From contig NZ_AP019547.1 of NCBI RefSeq assembly GCF_013168275.1, positions 558,001 to 622,000 of the forward strand: 64,000 nt of DNA, written 5' to 3'. Positions 19,733 through 28,549 of this stretch are shown here, in pieces. The notes beneath the pieces were generated by a model that had not been told where the DNA came from, did not search any database, and saw only the letters and a program-made list of their open reading frames with translations. A program made the position numbers and the translations under genes. The first letter of the stretch is position 1. The number at the start of each line of letters is the position of its first letter. This stretch comes from Candidatus Nitrotoga sp. AM1P. GTDB taxonomy: Bacteria; Pseudomonadota; Gammaproteobacteria; Burkholderiales; Gallionellaceae.

Positions 19733-20012
19733 TACACCCACTTCTCTGCGCCTGTATCTCATTCGGCACGGAGAAACCGAGTGGTCACTCTCCGGTCGGC
19801 ACACCGGCCGCACGGATATTTCGTTGACCCAGAACGGAGAGAACGAGGCGCGTGAACTTGGCAAGTGCCTCCGGGACATCCCGTTTGCACATGTGCTGAC
19901 CAGCCCGCTCAAGCGCGCACTGCAAACCTGTGAGTCGCGACAGGCTGGCCGGCTAAGTGCGCAACCGCACAGTACGAATCTTGACCAGTGCCTATACTTA
20001 CACTTTTGTTAA
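19722..20012 (+). pseudogene. truncated histidine-phosphatase (phosphoglycerate-mutase-like), duplicate copy
   Basis: The first about 70 residues ([21 protein letters not shown] through [12 protein letters not shown]) are the N-terminal part of a histidine phosphatase, with the catalytic RHG motif. They are nearly identical to those of the full-length gene at 21527-22147. At about 19930 the similarity stops abruptly after the sequence CCTGTGAGT and an unrelated tail of about 25 residues follows. The second catalytic His and the rest of the fold are absent. This is the left remnant of a segmental duplication, probably non-functional. Confidence 0.8.
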
Positions 20013-20198
20013 GCCACATCGTCGACAGCACAGCGTTCATTGTTGCCGAAACCGCTTGGCGAGGAATAAGAAATAGGATTCTTTGCCATTGAAAAAGGAG
20101 CAGTAACATCAAACTTACGCCGGTGCCGCCCTATGGATCGGTCACCAGTAATTAACAATAACTCTCTTTACTAACACTCTTTTTGAAAGGATCACGCC

Positions 20199-21320
20199 AT
20201 GAACTTCACACTCAAACCAATTGCGGTTGCAATACTTGTTGCAACGACTCAGCTCACTGGCGTGGCAAATGCACAGGCCCCGGAACCGCTCTCCGAGTCT
20301 GTCGCCCTGCCTGCGTTGACGGCGACCAACACGCCAATCCCAGTCAAGGCGCCAGAAGCCTGGATTATCTACGATGACATAACTTACACGCCGGTTGTTG
20401 ATGCCGTCAGCCGGCATCTCGATGCCGCACGCAAGGCCTTCGACGCGAAGGACAACAAGAAGGCCGCCGCAGAAATGCACGCCGTGGCTAATGAATTGAA
20501 ACTGCAGGCCGCTCGCGCCGACAAGGAGGGCAGGTCGCAGGTTGACGCAGACAAAGCGATCATGGCAGCTGACACAAAGTTTGCACAGGATATTGCCAAG
20601 CGCATGAATGCCAGTGCGCTGAAAGTTAGTTCAGCCGCCAAAGCCATCGAGAGCGGCAAGATAACGAAGAGGGCGGATCTGGACAAGGCAATCGACAAAG
20701 CCACGCGTGCCGACATGGAGCATCGCTGGCTGTTAGCCGACGTGACCACTTGGTACCCGGTAAGTGAGGAGCCGCAACGTCACTTCACGAACGCGGTTGA
20801 GGCTTATGCCAAGAAGGACTACAAGGCTGCCGCTGCCGATATCCACAAAGCGACCAGCTACTTGCGCCTTGAGGCTGGTCGCGCTATCGGAGAGACCAAA
20901 CAGGAACTCGAAAGCTCGGTTGTGCAACTCGACACGCTCGCCGCTTCGGTCGAAAAAGGTGCGGTGAAGGAGGTGCAATCGATAACAAATGTTTTTGCGA
21001 AAGCCAACCACGCACTCGCCCTGGAACACCGATCCAAGGCAGTTGAATCATGGTTGCGTAAGGAGTACAACAAGACTGGCTATGAACTCAAGGCCGCCGC
21101 TCATGGGTTAGAAAGCGCCGCGGGCTGGGTTGGTGGCGAAGTGAAGGCGGGTGCGTCAGCGACGGTGGCGGATACCCGAGCCCTTGGCGACAAGCTTGCC
21201 TCCGGCGCCACTTGGACGCGAGACGAGGTCGCCAAGGGTTTCGAATCACTGGGCAACAGCATCAATGCACTGGGCGATAAAATCGGCAGCACCAAGAAGG
21301 CATCGCCTGCAGGCCTATGA
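20199..21320 (+). CDS. YfdX-family periplasmic protein
   Basis: The 373-residue product has a signal peptide (about residues 1-26, ending TGVANAQA). An alanine/lysine-rich helical domain follows with two related halves: VVDAVSRHLDAARKAFDAKD near residue 65, and RHFTNAVEAYAKKDYKAAAADIHKA near residue 195. This is the YfdX family. E. coli YfdX is regulated by EvgAS and linked to acid stress, but its biochemical role is not settled. The ATG follows AAAGGA. The 3' part (residues about 310-370) is a repeated amphipathic helix. A polyphosphate-kinase remnant starts immediately after the stop. Confidence 0.75.
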   Translation: MNFTLKPIAVAILVATTQLTGVANAQAPEPLSESVALPALTATNTPIPVKAPEAWIIYDDITYTPVVDAVSRHLDAARKAFDAKDNKKAAAEMHAVANELKLQAARADKEGRSQVDADKAIMAADTKFAQDIAKRMNASALKVSSAAKAIESGKITKRADLDKAIDKATRADMEHRWLLADVTTWYPVSEEPQRHFTNAVEAYAKKDYKAAAADIHKATSYLRLEAGRAIGETKQELESSVVQLDTLAASVEKGAVKEVQSITNVFAKANHALALEHRSKAVESWLRKEYNKTGYELKAAAHGLESAAGWVGGEVKAGASATVADTRALGDKLASGATWTRDEVAKGFESLGNSINALGDKIGSTKKASPAGL

Positions 21321-21321
21321 G

Positions 21322-21530
21322 GCATACCTGAGTGCAACGAGCACAAAATTGGCACCGTGTATGTGGTGCCAGCCAATGACAAGGAGAACGCCCGGCTAAT
21401 TGTTTCAGAGATTATTCTCGATACGTTTAAGTCTCTCAAAGTGAGCTATCCAAAGGTGGATGCTAAACGCCAGCAGGATTTGCTGTCGATCCGCCCACAA
21501 TTAATGAAGGAAAAGCCGGGTGACAAATGA
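21322..21530 (+). pseudogene. C-terminal remnant of a polyphosphate kinase 2 (PPK2) family protein
   Basis: With no start codon of its own, the frame reads IPECNEHKIGTVYVVPANDK, then ENARLIVSEIILDTFKSLKV, then SYPKVDAKRQQDL, and ends in TGA at 21528-21530. The VVPA-x-x-K-x-x-ARLIVS...LDT...L...YP pattern is the C-terminal end of PPK2-type polyphosphate:nucleotide kinases as I know them. The Walker motifs that lie earlier in the protein are missing. Its TGA overlaps the ATG of the next gene, suggesting that an intact ppk2 was once translationally coupled to the phosphatase. Confidence 0.55.
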
Positions 21531-22147
21531 GTTCAAAAATTTGGCATGTAAAAACTAGCACACCTAACTCCCTGCGCCTGTACCTCATTCGGCATGGCGA
21601 AACCGAGTGGTCTCTCTCCGGTCGGCACACTGGTCGCACGGATATTCCGTTGACCCAGAACGGAGAGAGCGAGGCGCGTGAACTTGGCAAACGCCTCTGG
21701 GACATTCCGTTTGCACATGTGTTGACCAGCCCGCTCAAGCGCGCACTACAAACCTGTGAGTTGGTCGGATTGGATAAAGTCCCGGAAATAGAAACTGATC
21801 TTGCTGAATGGGACTATGGTGATTACGAAGGACAGCGCTCTGCGGATATCCACAAGGAGCGGCCAGACTGGAATATTTATCGGGACGGTTGTCCTCGGGG
21901 TGAAATGCCCGAACAAATTTCCGATCGTGTTGATCGGCTCATCGCCCGTCTGCGCAAGCTGGACGGAAATATCGCACTCTTTTCGCACGGCCAGGTCGGC
22001 GGTGTCCTGGCCGTAAGGTGGATCAGATTAGCGGTGGCCGAAGCGCAGCATTTCACGCTCGGCACAGCCTCGCTCAGTATTTTTTCCTTCGACCCCCACC
22101 ACCCTGGTGTGCCGGTTATCGCATTGTGGAATGCGGTCTCCCACTAA
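21527..22147 (+). CDS. histidine phosphatase family protein (phosphoglycerate-mutase-like)
   Basis: The 206-residue product has the catalytic [20 protein letters not shown] motif near residue 17. It also has [16 protein letters not shown], the acidic ETDLAEWDYGDYEG motif and the second catalytic His in ALFSHGQVGG. These features place it among the broad-specificity phosphatases of the GpmB/CobC type rather than the glycolytic mutases. The substrate is unknown; the phosphoketolase neighbourhood suggests a sugar phosphate. The ATG overlaps the stop of the PPK2 remnant. A truncated duplicate lies at 19722-20012. Confidence 0.85.
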   Translation: MSSKIWHVKTSTPNSLRLYLIRHGETEWSLSGRHTGRTDIPLTQNGESEARELGKRLWDIPFAHVLTSPLKRALQTCELVGLDKVPEIETDLAEWDYGDYEGQRSADIHKERPDWNIYRDGCPRGEMPEQISDRVDRLIARLRKLDGNIALFSHGQVGGVLAVRWIRLAVAEAQHFTLGTASLSIFSFDPHHPGVPVIALWNAVSH

Positions 22148-22176
22148 ATATCAAGCATGCTCGTCTCCGAAATTAA

Positions 22177-22980
22177 TTAATGGGCATGCTTGAAAGTTTT
22201 TACCGCTGAGATCAGCAAAATAACACCAAGAAAGCTTATTAAAACACGGGGGGGCACTATTCCTAGCAGCAGCCCACCTATACCAGCTCCAAGAATTGAT
22301 CCAGCCACCATCCAACGAAACAAGAGACGCTCCTGGCGCAGCACTGTAAAGGCATTCGAACTGCTATAGCGAGCAAAACCAACGATCATGGTGGGTAGGC
22401 TGACCACCAGGGAAAGACTTCCAGCCAGTTTGATATCAATTCCGTATAGCAATACGATGGTAGGTATCAGCAATTCACCCCCTGCTACACCCAAGAGAGC
22501 CGCAACCATACCGATACCGAGTCCGGCCGCTAAGCCTACGATGAAACGAATAGGGCCAGTTTCAATGAGTGGGGTAGCTCCATTGTTGAATCCAAATATA
22601 GCCTCAGATAGCATCAACAAAGCCAATCCAATCAGTAATACCATGATAATTCGATTTAGCAATTGACGCGACATCCTGATAGCGTGCCCTGCCGCCCACC
22701 ATGCTCCAATGAGGCTGCCCGCCAGAAGATTCAAGACGACATCTATATGCGGAACCAATTGATCGAAAGGAATTGTCTCTGCTCGAAAGATTAAAGCAGC
22801 GGCTACCACAACCAAGCTAACAGCCTTGTTGAGAATGACTGCCTCCAAGGAGGGGAGATGGAATAATCCTACCAGCACGGGCAATCGAAACTCTGCCCCG
22901 CCCAGACCGATCAATCCGCCCAGGGTGCCAATCATAGCGCCAGCAAGAAAGCCCCATCCGGCGCGTGTACGTGGGCTCAT
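22177..22980 (-). CDS. TauE/SafE-family membrane permease
   Basis: The 267-residue hydrophobic protein has eight or so predicted membrane segments. It has the internal duplication of the family, seen in GTLGGLIGLGGAEFRLPVLVG near the N-terminus and GMVAALLGVAGGELLIPTIVL in the middle. These proteins are thought to export sulfite, sulfoacetate or similar anions; the substrate here is not shown. It is transcribed on the minus strand, convergent with the phosphatase gene. The truncated modA lies just upstream (16 bases) and may share its promoter. Confidence 0.88.
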   Translation of the reverse strand: MSPRTRAGWGFLAGAMIGTLGGLIGLGGAEFRLPVLVGLFHLPSLEAVILNKAVSLVVVAAALIFRAETIPFDQLVPHIDVVLNLLAGSLIGAWWAAGHAIRMSRQLLNRIIMVLLIGLALLMLSEAIFGFNNGATPLIETGPIRFIVGLAAGLGIGMVAALLGVAGGELLIPTIVLLYGIDIKLAGSLSLVVSLPTMIVGFARYSSSNAFTVLRQERLLFRWMVAGSILGAGIGGLLLGIVPPRVLISFLGVILLISAVKTFKHAH

Positions 22981-22996
22981 GATAATTTACTTAAAC

Positions 22997-23200
22997 TTAT
23001 TTGCCGGGGGTTTCGTTTGGTAGAACGAAATCATATAGGGCGTCAATATCATCGCCAGAGTTAGTTTTTTTGAAGGTAGCCATGATTTCGTCTAGCGCAA
23101 ATTTTAGATCGGAAGCGGCTGCAACTGTGATTTGTTTAGCATTGGAGGACAGGGAGAATAAGAGCGACAAAACAAACACTAATGACTTAATAAATTTCAT
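22997..23200 (-). pseudogene. modA: truncated molybdate-binding protein (ModA-like)
   Basis: The ATG at 23200 follows AAGGA and starts a signal peptide (MKFIKSLVFVLSLLFSLSSNA). Then comes KQITVAAASDLKFALDEIMATF, the N-terminal strand and ligand loop of periplasmic molybdate-binding proteins. After about 45 mature residues the similarity ends, and a short tail reaches a TAA at 22997. Full-length ModA is about 230 residues, so this copy lacks most of both lobes and cannot bind molybdate. Its remaining signal and start may still drive translation into the downstream TauE/SafE gene. Confidence 0.72.
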
Positions 23201-23598
23201 CGAAAATTCCTTCAAGGGATTAGAAAACGCTTTTTTCAGGCTTCGTTATTTAGCAAACTAAACAACGAATAATATATCATAGCCGTTATAGCGTTACCAA
23301 GCGCCCTTTCCAGACCGTCTTCGAAGCCATAGAGTATTTGTAATAAAGCAATCACCCTGTTGATTTTGGTTCGAATTTAATAAACTCAGCCACGAATTCC
23401 TGCACGAAAATAATAATTTATGAGATGAGTCGTCCATGAACATTTAAGTAAGTTTATAGACAGCCCATGCTAAAGAATGTCCAATTTGCACAATTTCAGT
23501 GACCATCGCCCAGCCCTATTAATTTTCCCAGGATCCCGACCCCGCCGGTATACCACCCTCCAAATCTTTGGATAGCACCTGCTTGGCCTGCGGCCATA

Positions 23599-23820
23599 TC
23601 ATGCCAAACAACTCGCTGCTTAACCTGTAGAACTCCACTATAGCCAATCGATCTCAGTTCCCACGGGTGTGGAAAGGCTCGGTAAATCACTATCTTGGCA
23701 TGCACTCGGACAATATCAATTTTTACATTTCCTTTATGCCTGGCACGCAAATCTTTACATAATTTTTATATCGCTTTCTCTAATATGCTCATCATCAAAA
23801 TAGCCTGGACGGGAGTGATG
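23599..23820 (+). promoter_or_regulatory. kdp control region (copy A of a duplicated upstream sequence)
   Basis: About 220 bases upstream of the kdp genes resemble 34119-34345 upstream of the porin gene. Shared blocks include AACAACTCGCT, the CGATCTCAGTTC region, GCATGCA, GACAATATCAATTTTTACAT, and TCATCATC-AAATAG just before the start. Two TTTACA motifs at 23722-23727 and 23754-23759 are exactly 32 bases apart, and this spacing is kept in copy B. KdpE of E. coli binds a T-rich element upstream of kdpF, so these T-rich motifs are candidate KdpE sites. A weak -10 (TAATAT, 23781-23786) follows. The preceding stretch 23201-23598 shows no gene. Confidence 0.6.
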
Positions 23821-23913
23821 ATGGACATTGTCTTTATTGGTGCAATCGTGATGTTTCTACTGGTGACCTGTGCGTTCGCTGTGGGTTGCGCCAAGCTGGA
23901 GGAACGTCAATGA
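23821..23913 (+). CDS. small membrane protein leading the kdp operon
   Basis: A 30-residue product (MDIVFIGAIVMFLLVTCAFA then [10 protein letters not shown]) is predicted to be one membrane helix. The ribosome-binding site GGGAG at 23811-23815 suits this ATG better than the ATG three bases earlier. Its TGA overlaps the ATG of kdpF. Short single-helix ORFs in front of kdpF occur in other proteobacterial kdp operons; the function is not known. Confidence 0.65.
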   Translation: MDIVFIGAIVMFLLVTCAFAVGCAKLEERQ

Positions 23914-23999
23914 ACACGTTTTATGTTATCGGCGCGGCCGTGGCAACTGGCTTGCTGGTGTATCTGGTGGTGGCATTATTGAAAGCGGAGGATTTGTAA
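23910..23999 (+). CDS. kdpF: K+-transporting ATPase subunit KdpF
   Basis: The 29-residue single-helix peptide ([20 protein letters not shown] then VALLKAEDL) has the usual KdpF length and the terminal L-x-x-A/P-E-x-L pattern. KdpF stabilises the KdpABC complex in the inner membrane. It overlaps the preceding small gene by the sequence ATGA and ends one base before kdpA. Confidence 0.88.
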   Translation: MNTFYVIGAAVATGLLVYLVVALLKAEDL

Positions 24000-24000
24000 A

Positions 24001-25806
24001 ATGACTACGCAATCGTTCCTTTTGCTCGTCGCGTTTCTGGCGGTGTTGTTGGCGCTGGCCTATCCGATGGGTCTCTACTTGGCTAAGGTCGGGGATGGTA
24101 CACCGATCCCCGGTCTGGGCTGGATGGTCAAGGTGGAAAACTTTCTTTATCGACTCTCTGGCATCACCGCAGATTCAGCGATGGGCTGGAAAACCTATGC
24201 CATAGCGCTGCTCGTGTTCAACGCGCTGGGCGCCATAGCCGTTTACACAGTGCAGCGTTTGCAAGCCTGGCTACCACTCAACCCGCAAGCGCTTGCCAAT
24301 GTCAGCCCGGATTCCGCATTCAACACCGCGATCAGCTTTGTCAGCAATACCAACTGGCAGGGGTATGGCGGCGAATCCACGATGAGTTACCTGACTCAGA
24401 TGCTGGTGTTGACCGGGCAGAACTTCTTCTCGGCAGCGACCGGGATGGCGGTCGCATTTGCGCTGATTCGTGGTTTTTCATCGCGTTCGATCAAAACCAT
24501 CGGCAATTTCTGGATCGACATCACACGCTCGACGCTGTATGTGCTGCTGCCTTTGTCGATAATCTTTGCCGTGTTTCTGATGGGGCAGGGCGTGATCCAG
24601 AATTTTTCTGCCTACAAGGATGTCACACTGCTCGATCCGGTCACGTACACACAGCCCAAGAGTGGCCCGGACGGCCAGCCACTGAAGGATGCTAAAGGCA
24701 ATCCGGTGCTGGAAACCTTGACCGCGAAGACGCAAACACTGGCCATGGGTCCGGTTGCATCGCAGGAGGCGATCAAGTTGCTCGGAACCAACGGCGGCGG
24801 CTTCTTTAATGCCAACTCGACACATCCTTACGAGAATCCGACACCGCTGTCCAACTTCTTCCAAATGTTATCGATTTTCCTGATTCCCACCGGAATGTGC
24901 TTTGCATTCGGCCGTATGGTGGGAGATATACGGCAAGGGTGGGCCGTGCTGGGCGCGATGACGGCGATATTTATGGTGATGACAGTCGTCGTGCTGATCG
25001 CGGAGCAGCAAGCCCACCCGGCGCTCCACGCGCTCGGCGTCGATCAGGCAGCCAGTGCACTGCAACCGGGTGGCAACATGGAGGGCAAGGAAACGCGCTT
25101 TGGTATTAGCGCATCGGCCTTGTTTGCTGCGGTCACGACGGCAGCCTCATGTGGCGCGGTGAACGCGATGCATGATTCCTTCATGCCGCTCGGCGGGATG
25201 GTGCCGTTGGTGCTCATGCAGTTCGGCGAAGTGATATTCGGGGGCGTCGGTTCCGGTTTGTATGGCATGCTGATTTTTGCGATTCTGGCGGTGTTCATTG
25301 CCGGCTTGATGATCGGCCGCACACCGGAATATCTCGGCAAGAAAATCCAGTCGTTCGAGATGAAAATGACGTCGATCGCGATTTTGGTGACACCGGTATT
25401 GGTGCTGAGCGGTACTGCGATTGCCGTCATGCTCGACCCCGGCAGGGCCGGCATCGCCAATCCCGGCGTGCACGGCTTTTCCGAAATCCTGTATGCATTC
25501 AGCTCGGCAGCCAACAACAACGGCAGCGCGTTCGCCGGTTTGTCGGCCAATACGCCGTTCTACAACATCATGTTGGCAACCGCAATGTGGTTCGGCCGCT
25601 TTGCAATGATCGTGTCGATCCTGGCGGTGGCCGGTTCGCTGGCAGCCAAGAAGCGCCTTGAAGTCACCGCTGGCACGATGCCGACGCATGGTCCCTTGTT
25701 CGTTGCATTGCTGGTTGGCGTAGTGGTGCTGGTGGGCATCCTGAACTATGTACCGGCGCTTGCTCTTGGGCCAATTGTCGAACACCTGCAACTTTTCGTA
25801 CATTAA
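24001..25806 (+). CDS. kdpA: K+-transporting ATPase subunit A
   Basis: KdpA is the K+-binding and translocating subunit, derived from four repeated M-P-M channel units. The 601-residue product has about ten membrane segments and the four selectivity-filter-like regions. They are seen at [12 protein letters not shown] (about residue 115), [19 protein letters not shown] (about residue 262), [14 protein letters not shown] and [14 protein letters not shown]. Length and motifs are normal. It acts with KdpB and KdpC as a high-affinity K+ pump under K+ limitation. Confidence 0.97.
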   Translation: MTTQSFLLLVAFLAVLLALAYPMGLYLAKVGDGTPIPGLGWMVKVENFLYRLSGITADSAMGWKTYAIALLVFNALGAIAVYTVQRLQAWLPLNPQALANVSPDSAFNTAISFVSNTNWQGYGGESTMSYLTQMLVLTGQNFFSAATGMAVAFALIRGFSSRSIKTIGNFWIDITRSTLYVLLPLSIIFAVFLMGQGVIQNFSAYKDVTLLDPVTYTQPKSGPDGQPLKDAKGNPVLETLTAKTQTLAMGPVASQEAIKLLGTNGGGFFNANSTHPYENPTPLSNFFQMLSIFLIPTGMCFAFGRMVGDIRQGWAVLGAMTAIFMVMTVVVLIAEQQAHPALHALGVDQAASALQPGGNMEGKETRFGISASALFAAVTTAASCGAVNAMHDSFMPLGGMVPLVLMQFGEVIFGGVGSGLYGMLIFAILAVFIAGLMIGRTPEYLGKKIQSFEMKMTSIAILVTPVLVLSGTAIAVMLDPGRAGIANPGVHGFSEILYAFSSAANNNGSAFAGLSANTPFYNIMLATAMWFGRFAMIVSILAVAGSLAAKKRLEVTAGTMPTHGPLFVALLVGVVVLVGILNYVPALALGPIVEHLQLFVH

Positions 25807-25820
25807 TGAGGACACCTGCC

Positions 25821-27920
25821 ATGCATATGCCAGAATCCAGGACGGCGACAGTCATGTCGCGCAAAAGCTTGGCGCTTTTTGATTTCACATTGATCGGTCC
25901 AGCCATCATCGATGCGTTCAAAAAACTGCACCCACGCACGCAGTGGCGCAGCCCTGTTATGTTTGTTGTCTATGTCGGCAGCATCATCACCACATTACTG
26001 TTTACCCAATCCCTCACCGGTAAAGGCGAGGCGAGTCCCGGCTTTATTCTCGCCACTACGGTGTGGTTATGGTTCACGATACTGTTTGCTAACTTCGCCG
26101 AGTCGATGGCCGAAGGCCGCAGCAAGGCACAGGCAGCATCATTGCGCGCACTGAAACAAACAGTCATGGCGAAGAAGCTGACGACACCGCGGTATGGCAC
26201 TTCCTGGTTGCCCGCTTCCGCATCTGACCTGCGCAAAGGCGATACGGTACTGGTTGAAGCGGGTGATGTGATTCCTGCCGACGGCGAAGTGATTGAAGGC
26301 GTCGCGTCGGTCGATGAAAGCGCAATTACCGGTGAATCTGCGCCCGTGATTCGTGAGTCGGGCGGCGATTTTTCCGCCGTCACCGGCGGCACGCGCGTAC
26401 TATCCGATTGGCTGGTCGTGCGCATCTCGGTCAATCCAGGCGAAGCATTTATTGACCGCATGATCGCCATGGTTGAAGGTGCCAAACGGCAGAAGACGCC
26501 GAACGAAATCGCGCTGACCATTTTATTGGTCGCGCTTACCATCATCTTTTTGGTGGTGACTGTCACCTTGTTACCGATGTCGCTGTTTTCGGTCGAAGCG
26601 GCCAAGGCGGGTGAGCCGGTCACGATCACGGTATTGATTGCGCTATTGGTCTGTCTGATCCCAACCACGATCGGCGGCTTGCTATCCGCCATCGGCGTGG
26701 CCGGCATGAGCCGCATGATGCAAGCCAACGTAATCGCGACTTCAGGCCGTGCCGTCGAAGCGGCGGGCGATGTCGACGTGCTATTGCTGGACAAGACCGG
26801 TACCATCACGCTCGGCAATCGTCAGGCGTCCGCATTCATGCCGGCGCCCGGCATTACCGAAGCACAGCTGGCTGATGTCGCGCAGCTGGCATCATTAGCC
26901 GATGAAACACCGGAAGGTCGCAGTATTGTGATCCTGGCCAAGCAGTGTTTCAATATTCGCGAGCGTGAGATGGCAGAACTCAATGCGACATTCGTGCCGT
27001 TCACGGCGCAGACCCGCATGAGCGGCGTCGATATCGGCGAGCGTGCGATTCGCAAAGGTGCGGCCGATGCGCTGAAGAAATATGTCGAATCGCTGGGACG
27101 TCCATTCCCCGCCGAGGTTGCCAGAACGGTGGACGATATCGCGCGCCGCGGCAGTACCCCGCTCGTTGTGGTGGATGATGGCCGCGTGATGGGGACGATC
27201 GAATTGAAGGATATCGTCAAGGGCGGCATCAAGGAACGCTTTGCCGAATTGCGCCGGATGAGTATCAAAACCGTGATGATCACCGGTGACAACAAGCTAA
27301 CCGCAGCTGCGATTGCGGCTGAAGCCGGTGTCGATGACTTCCTGGCGGAGGCGACGCCGGAAGAAAAACTCAAGCTGATCCGTAGCTATCAGGCGCAAGG
27401 CCGCCTGGTCGCGATGACGGGTGACGGCACCAACGATGCACCGGCGCTGGCGCAGGCTGACGTGGCGGTGGCGATGAATTCTGGGACGCAGGCGGCAAAA
27501 GAAGCCGGCAACATGGTCGATCTCGATTCCAACCCGACCAAACTCCTGGAAATCGTCGAAATTGGTAAGCAGATGCTAATGACGCGCGGTTCTCTGACTA
27601 CGTTTTCGATCGCCAACGATATCGCCAAATATTTTGCGATCATCCCGGCCGCATTCGTGACCACCTATCCGCAATTGAAGGCGCTCGACGTGATGCATTT
27701 GACCAGTCCGTCGTCGGCGATCATGTCAGCGGTGATTTTCAATGCGCTGATTATCGTGGTGTTGATTCCGTTAGCTTTGAAAGGTGTCAAATACCGTGCG
27801 GTCGGCGCGGCATTGTTATTGCGCCGTAATCTGCTGATTTACGGATTGGGTGGCATTATGGTGCCGTTTGTCGGTATCAAGCTGATTGATATGGCACTGA
27901 CCGTTTTTAATCTCGTTTAG
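25821..27920 (+). CDS. kdpB: K+-transporting ATPase subunit B (P-type ATPase)
   Basis: KdpB hydrolyses ATP for the K+ pump. With the ATG at 25821 (after GAGGA) the product is 699 residues; an earlier in-frame ATG at 25806 overlaps the kdpA stop. Landmarks are the actuator loop TGES at residues 170-173, the phosphorylated Asp324 in [11 protein letters not shown], the nucleotide-binding KGAADALKK, and the hinge [22 protein letters not shown]. All are intact, so the enzyme should be active. Confidence 0.97.
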   Translation: MHMPESRTATVMSRKSLALFDFTLIGPAIIDAFKKLHPRTQWRSPVMFVVYVGSIITTLLFTQSLTGKGEASPGFILATTVWLWFTILFANFAESMAEGRSKAQAASLRALKQTVMAKKLTTPRYGTSWLPASASDLRKGDTVLVEAGDVIPADGEVIEGVASVDESAITGESAPVIRESGGDFSAVTGGTRVLSDWLVVRISVNPGEAFIDRMIAMVEGAKRQKTPNEIALTILLVALTIIFLVVTVTLLPMSLFSVEAAKAGEPVTITVLIALLVCLIPTTIGGLLSAIGVAGMSRMMQANVIATSGRAVEAAGDVDVLLLDKTGTITLGNRQASAFMPAPGITEAQLADVAQLASLADETPEGRSIVILAKQCFNIREREMAELNATFVPFTAQTRMSGVDIGERAIRKGAADALKKYVESLGRPFPAEVARTVDDIARRGSTPLVVVDDGRVMGTIELKDIVKGGIKERFAELRRMSIKTVMITGDNKLTAAAIAAEAGVDDFLAEATPEEKLKLIRSYQAQGRLVAMTGDGTNDAPALAQADVAVAMNSGTQAAKEAGNMVDLDSNPTKLLEIVEIGKQMLMTRGSLTTFSIANDIAKYFAIIPAAFVTTYPQLKALDVMHLTSPSSAIMSAVIFNALIIVVLIPLALKGVKYRAVGAALLLRRNLLIYGLGGIMVPFVGIKLIDMALTVFNLV

Positions 27921-27929
27921 GAGCTTCAC

Positions 27930-28502
27930 ATGATATCCATTCTTCGACCAGCGTTCGTGTTGTTTGCCGCACTGACGCTACTCTGTGGTGTGTTGTATCC
28001 GTATGCGATCGCTGGTATCGGGCAAATTGCCTTTGCCAGTCAGGCCGAAGGCAGCCTGGTATCACTCAACGGTCAGCCGGTAGGTTCTTCACTGATCGGT
28101 CAGGCGTTTTCCTCTCCGAAATATTTCTGGGGAAGACCATCTGCCACCAGCCCGATGCCGAACAATGCCACCGCTTCCAGCGGTTCCAATCAAGGACCGC
28201 TCAACCCGGCCCTGGTCGACACAGTAAAGGGCCGCATTGATGCATTGAAAGCCGTTGATCCAGCCAATACCGCGTCGATCCCGGTCGATCTGGTAACCGC
28301 ATCGGCCAGCGGCCTGGATCCGGAAATCAGCGTGGCTGCCGCGTATTACCAGGCTGGCCGCATCGCGCGCGAGCGACAATTGCCTGACAACGAAGTACGC
28401 AACATTATCGATCAACACAGAGAATCCCGGTATTTTGGTTTCTTCGGCGAACCGCGCGTGAATGTGCTTGCATTGAATCTTGCACTGGATCAGCGGCGTT
28501 AA
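27930..28502 (+). CDS. kdpC: K+-transporting ATPase subunit C
   Basis: KdpC is the single-span accessory subunit that raises the ATP affinity of KdpB. The 190-residue product has one N-terminal membrane helix (about residues 7-30). It also has the family motifs IGQAFSSPKYFWGRPSAT, NQGPLNP, VDLVTASASGLDPEIS and the C-terminal FFGEPRVNVLALNLAL. AGGAG lies upstream of its ATG, 9 bases after the kdpB stop. Confidence 0.97.
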   Translation: MISILRPAFVLFAALTLLCGVLYPYAIAGIGQIAFASQAEGSLVSLNGQPVGSSLIGQAFSSPKYFWGRPSATSPMPNNATASSGSNQGPLNPALVDTVKGRIDALKAVDPANTASIPVDLVTASASGLDPEISVAAAYYQAGRIARERQLPDNEVRNIIDQHRESRYFGFFGEPRVNVLALNLALDQRR

Positions 28503-28549
28503 ATTGGTACTCTTGAATTGTAAAATAGGCTGACTTATCCCACTGACTT

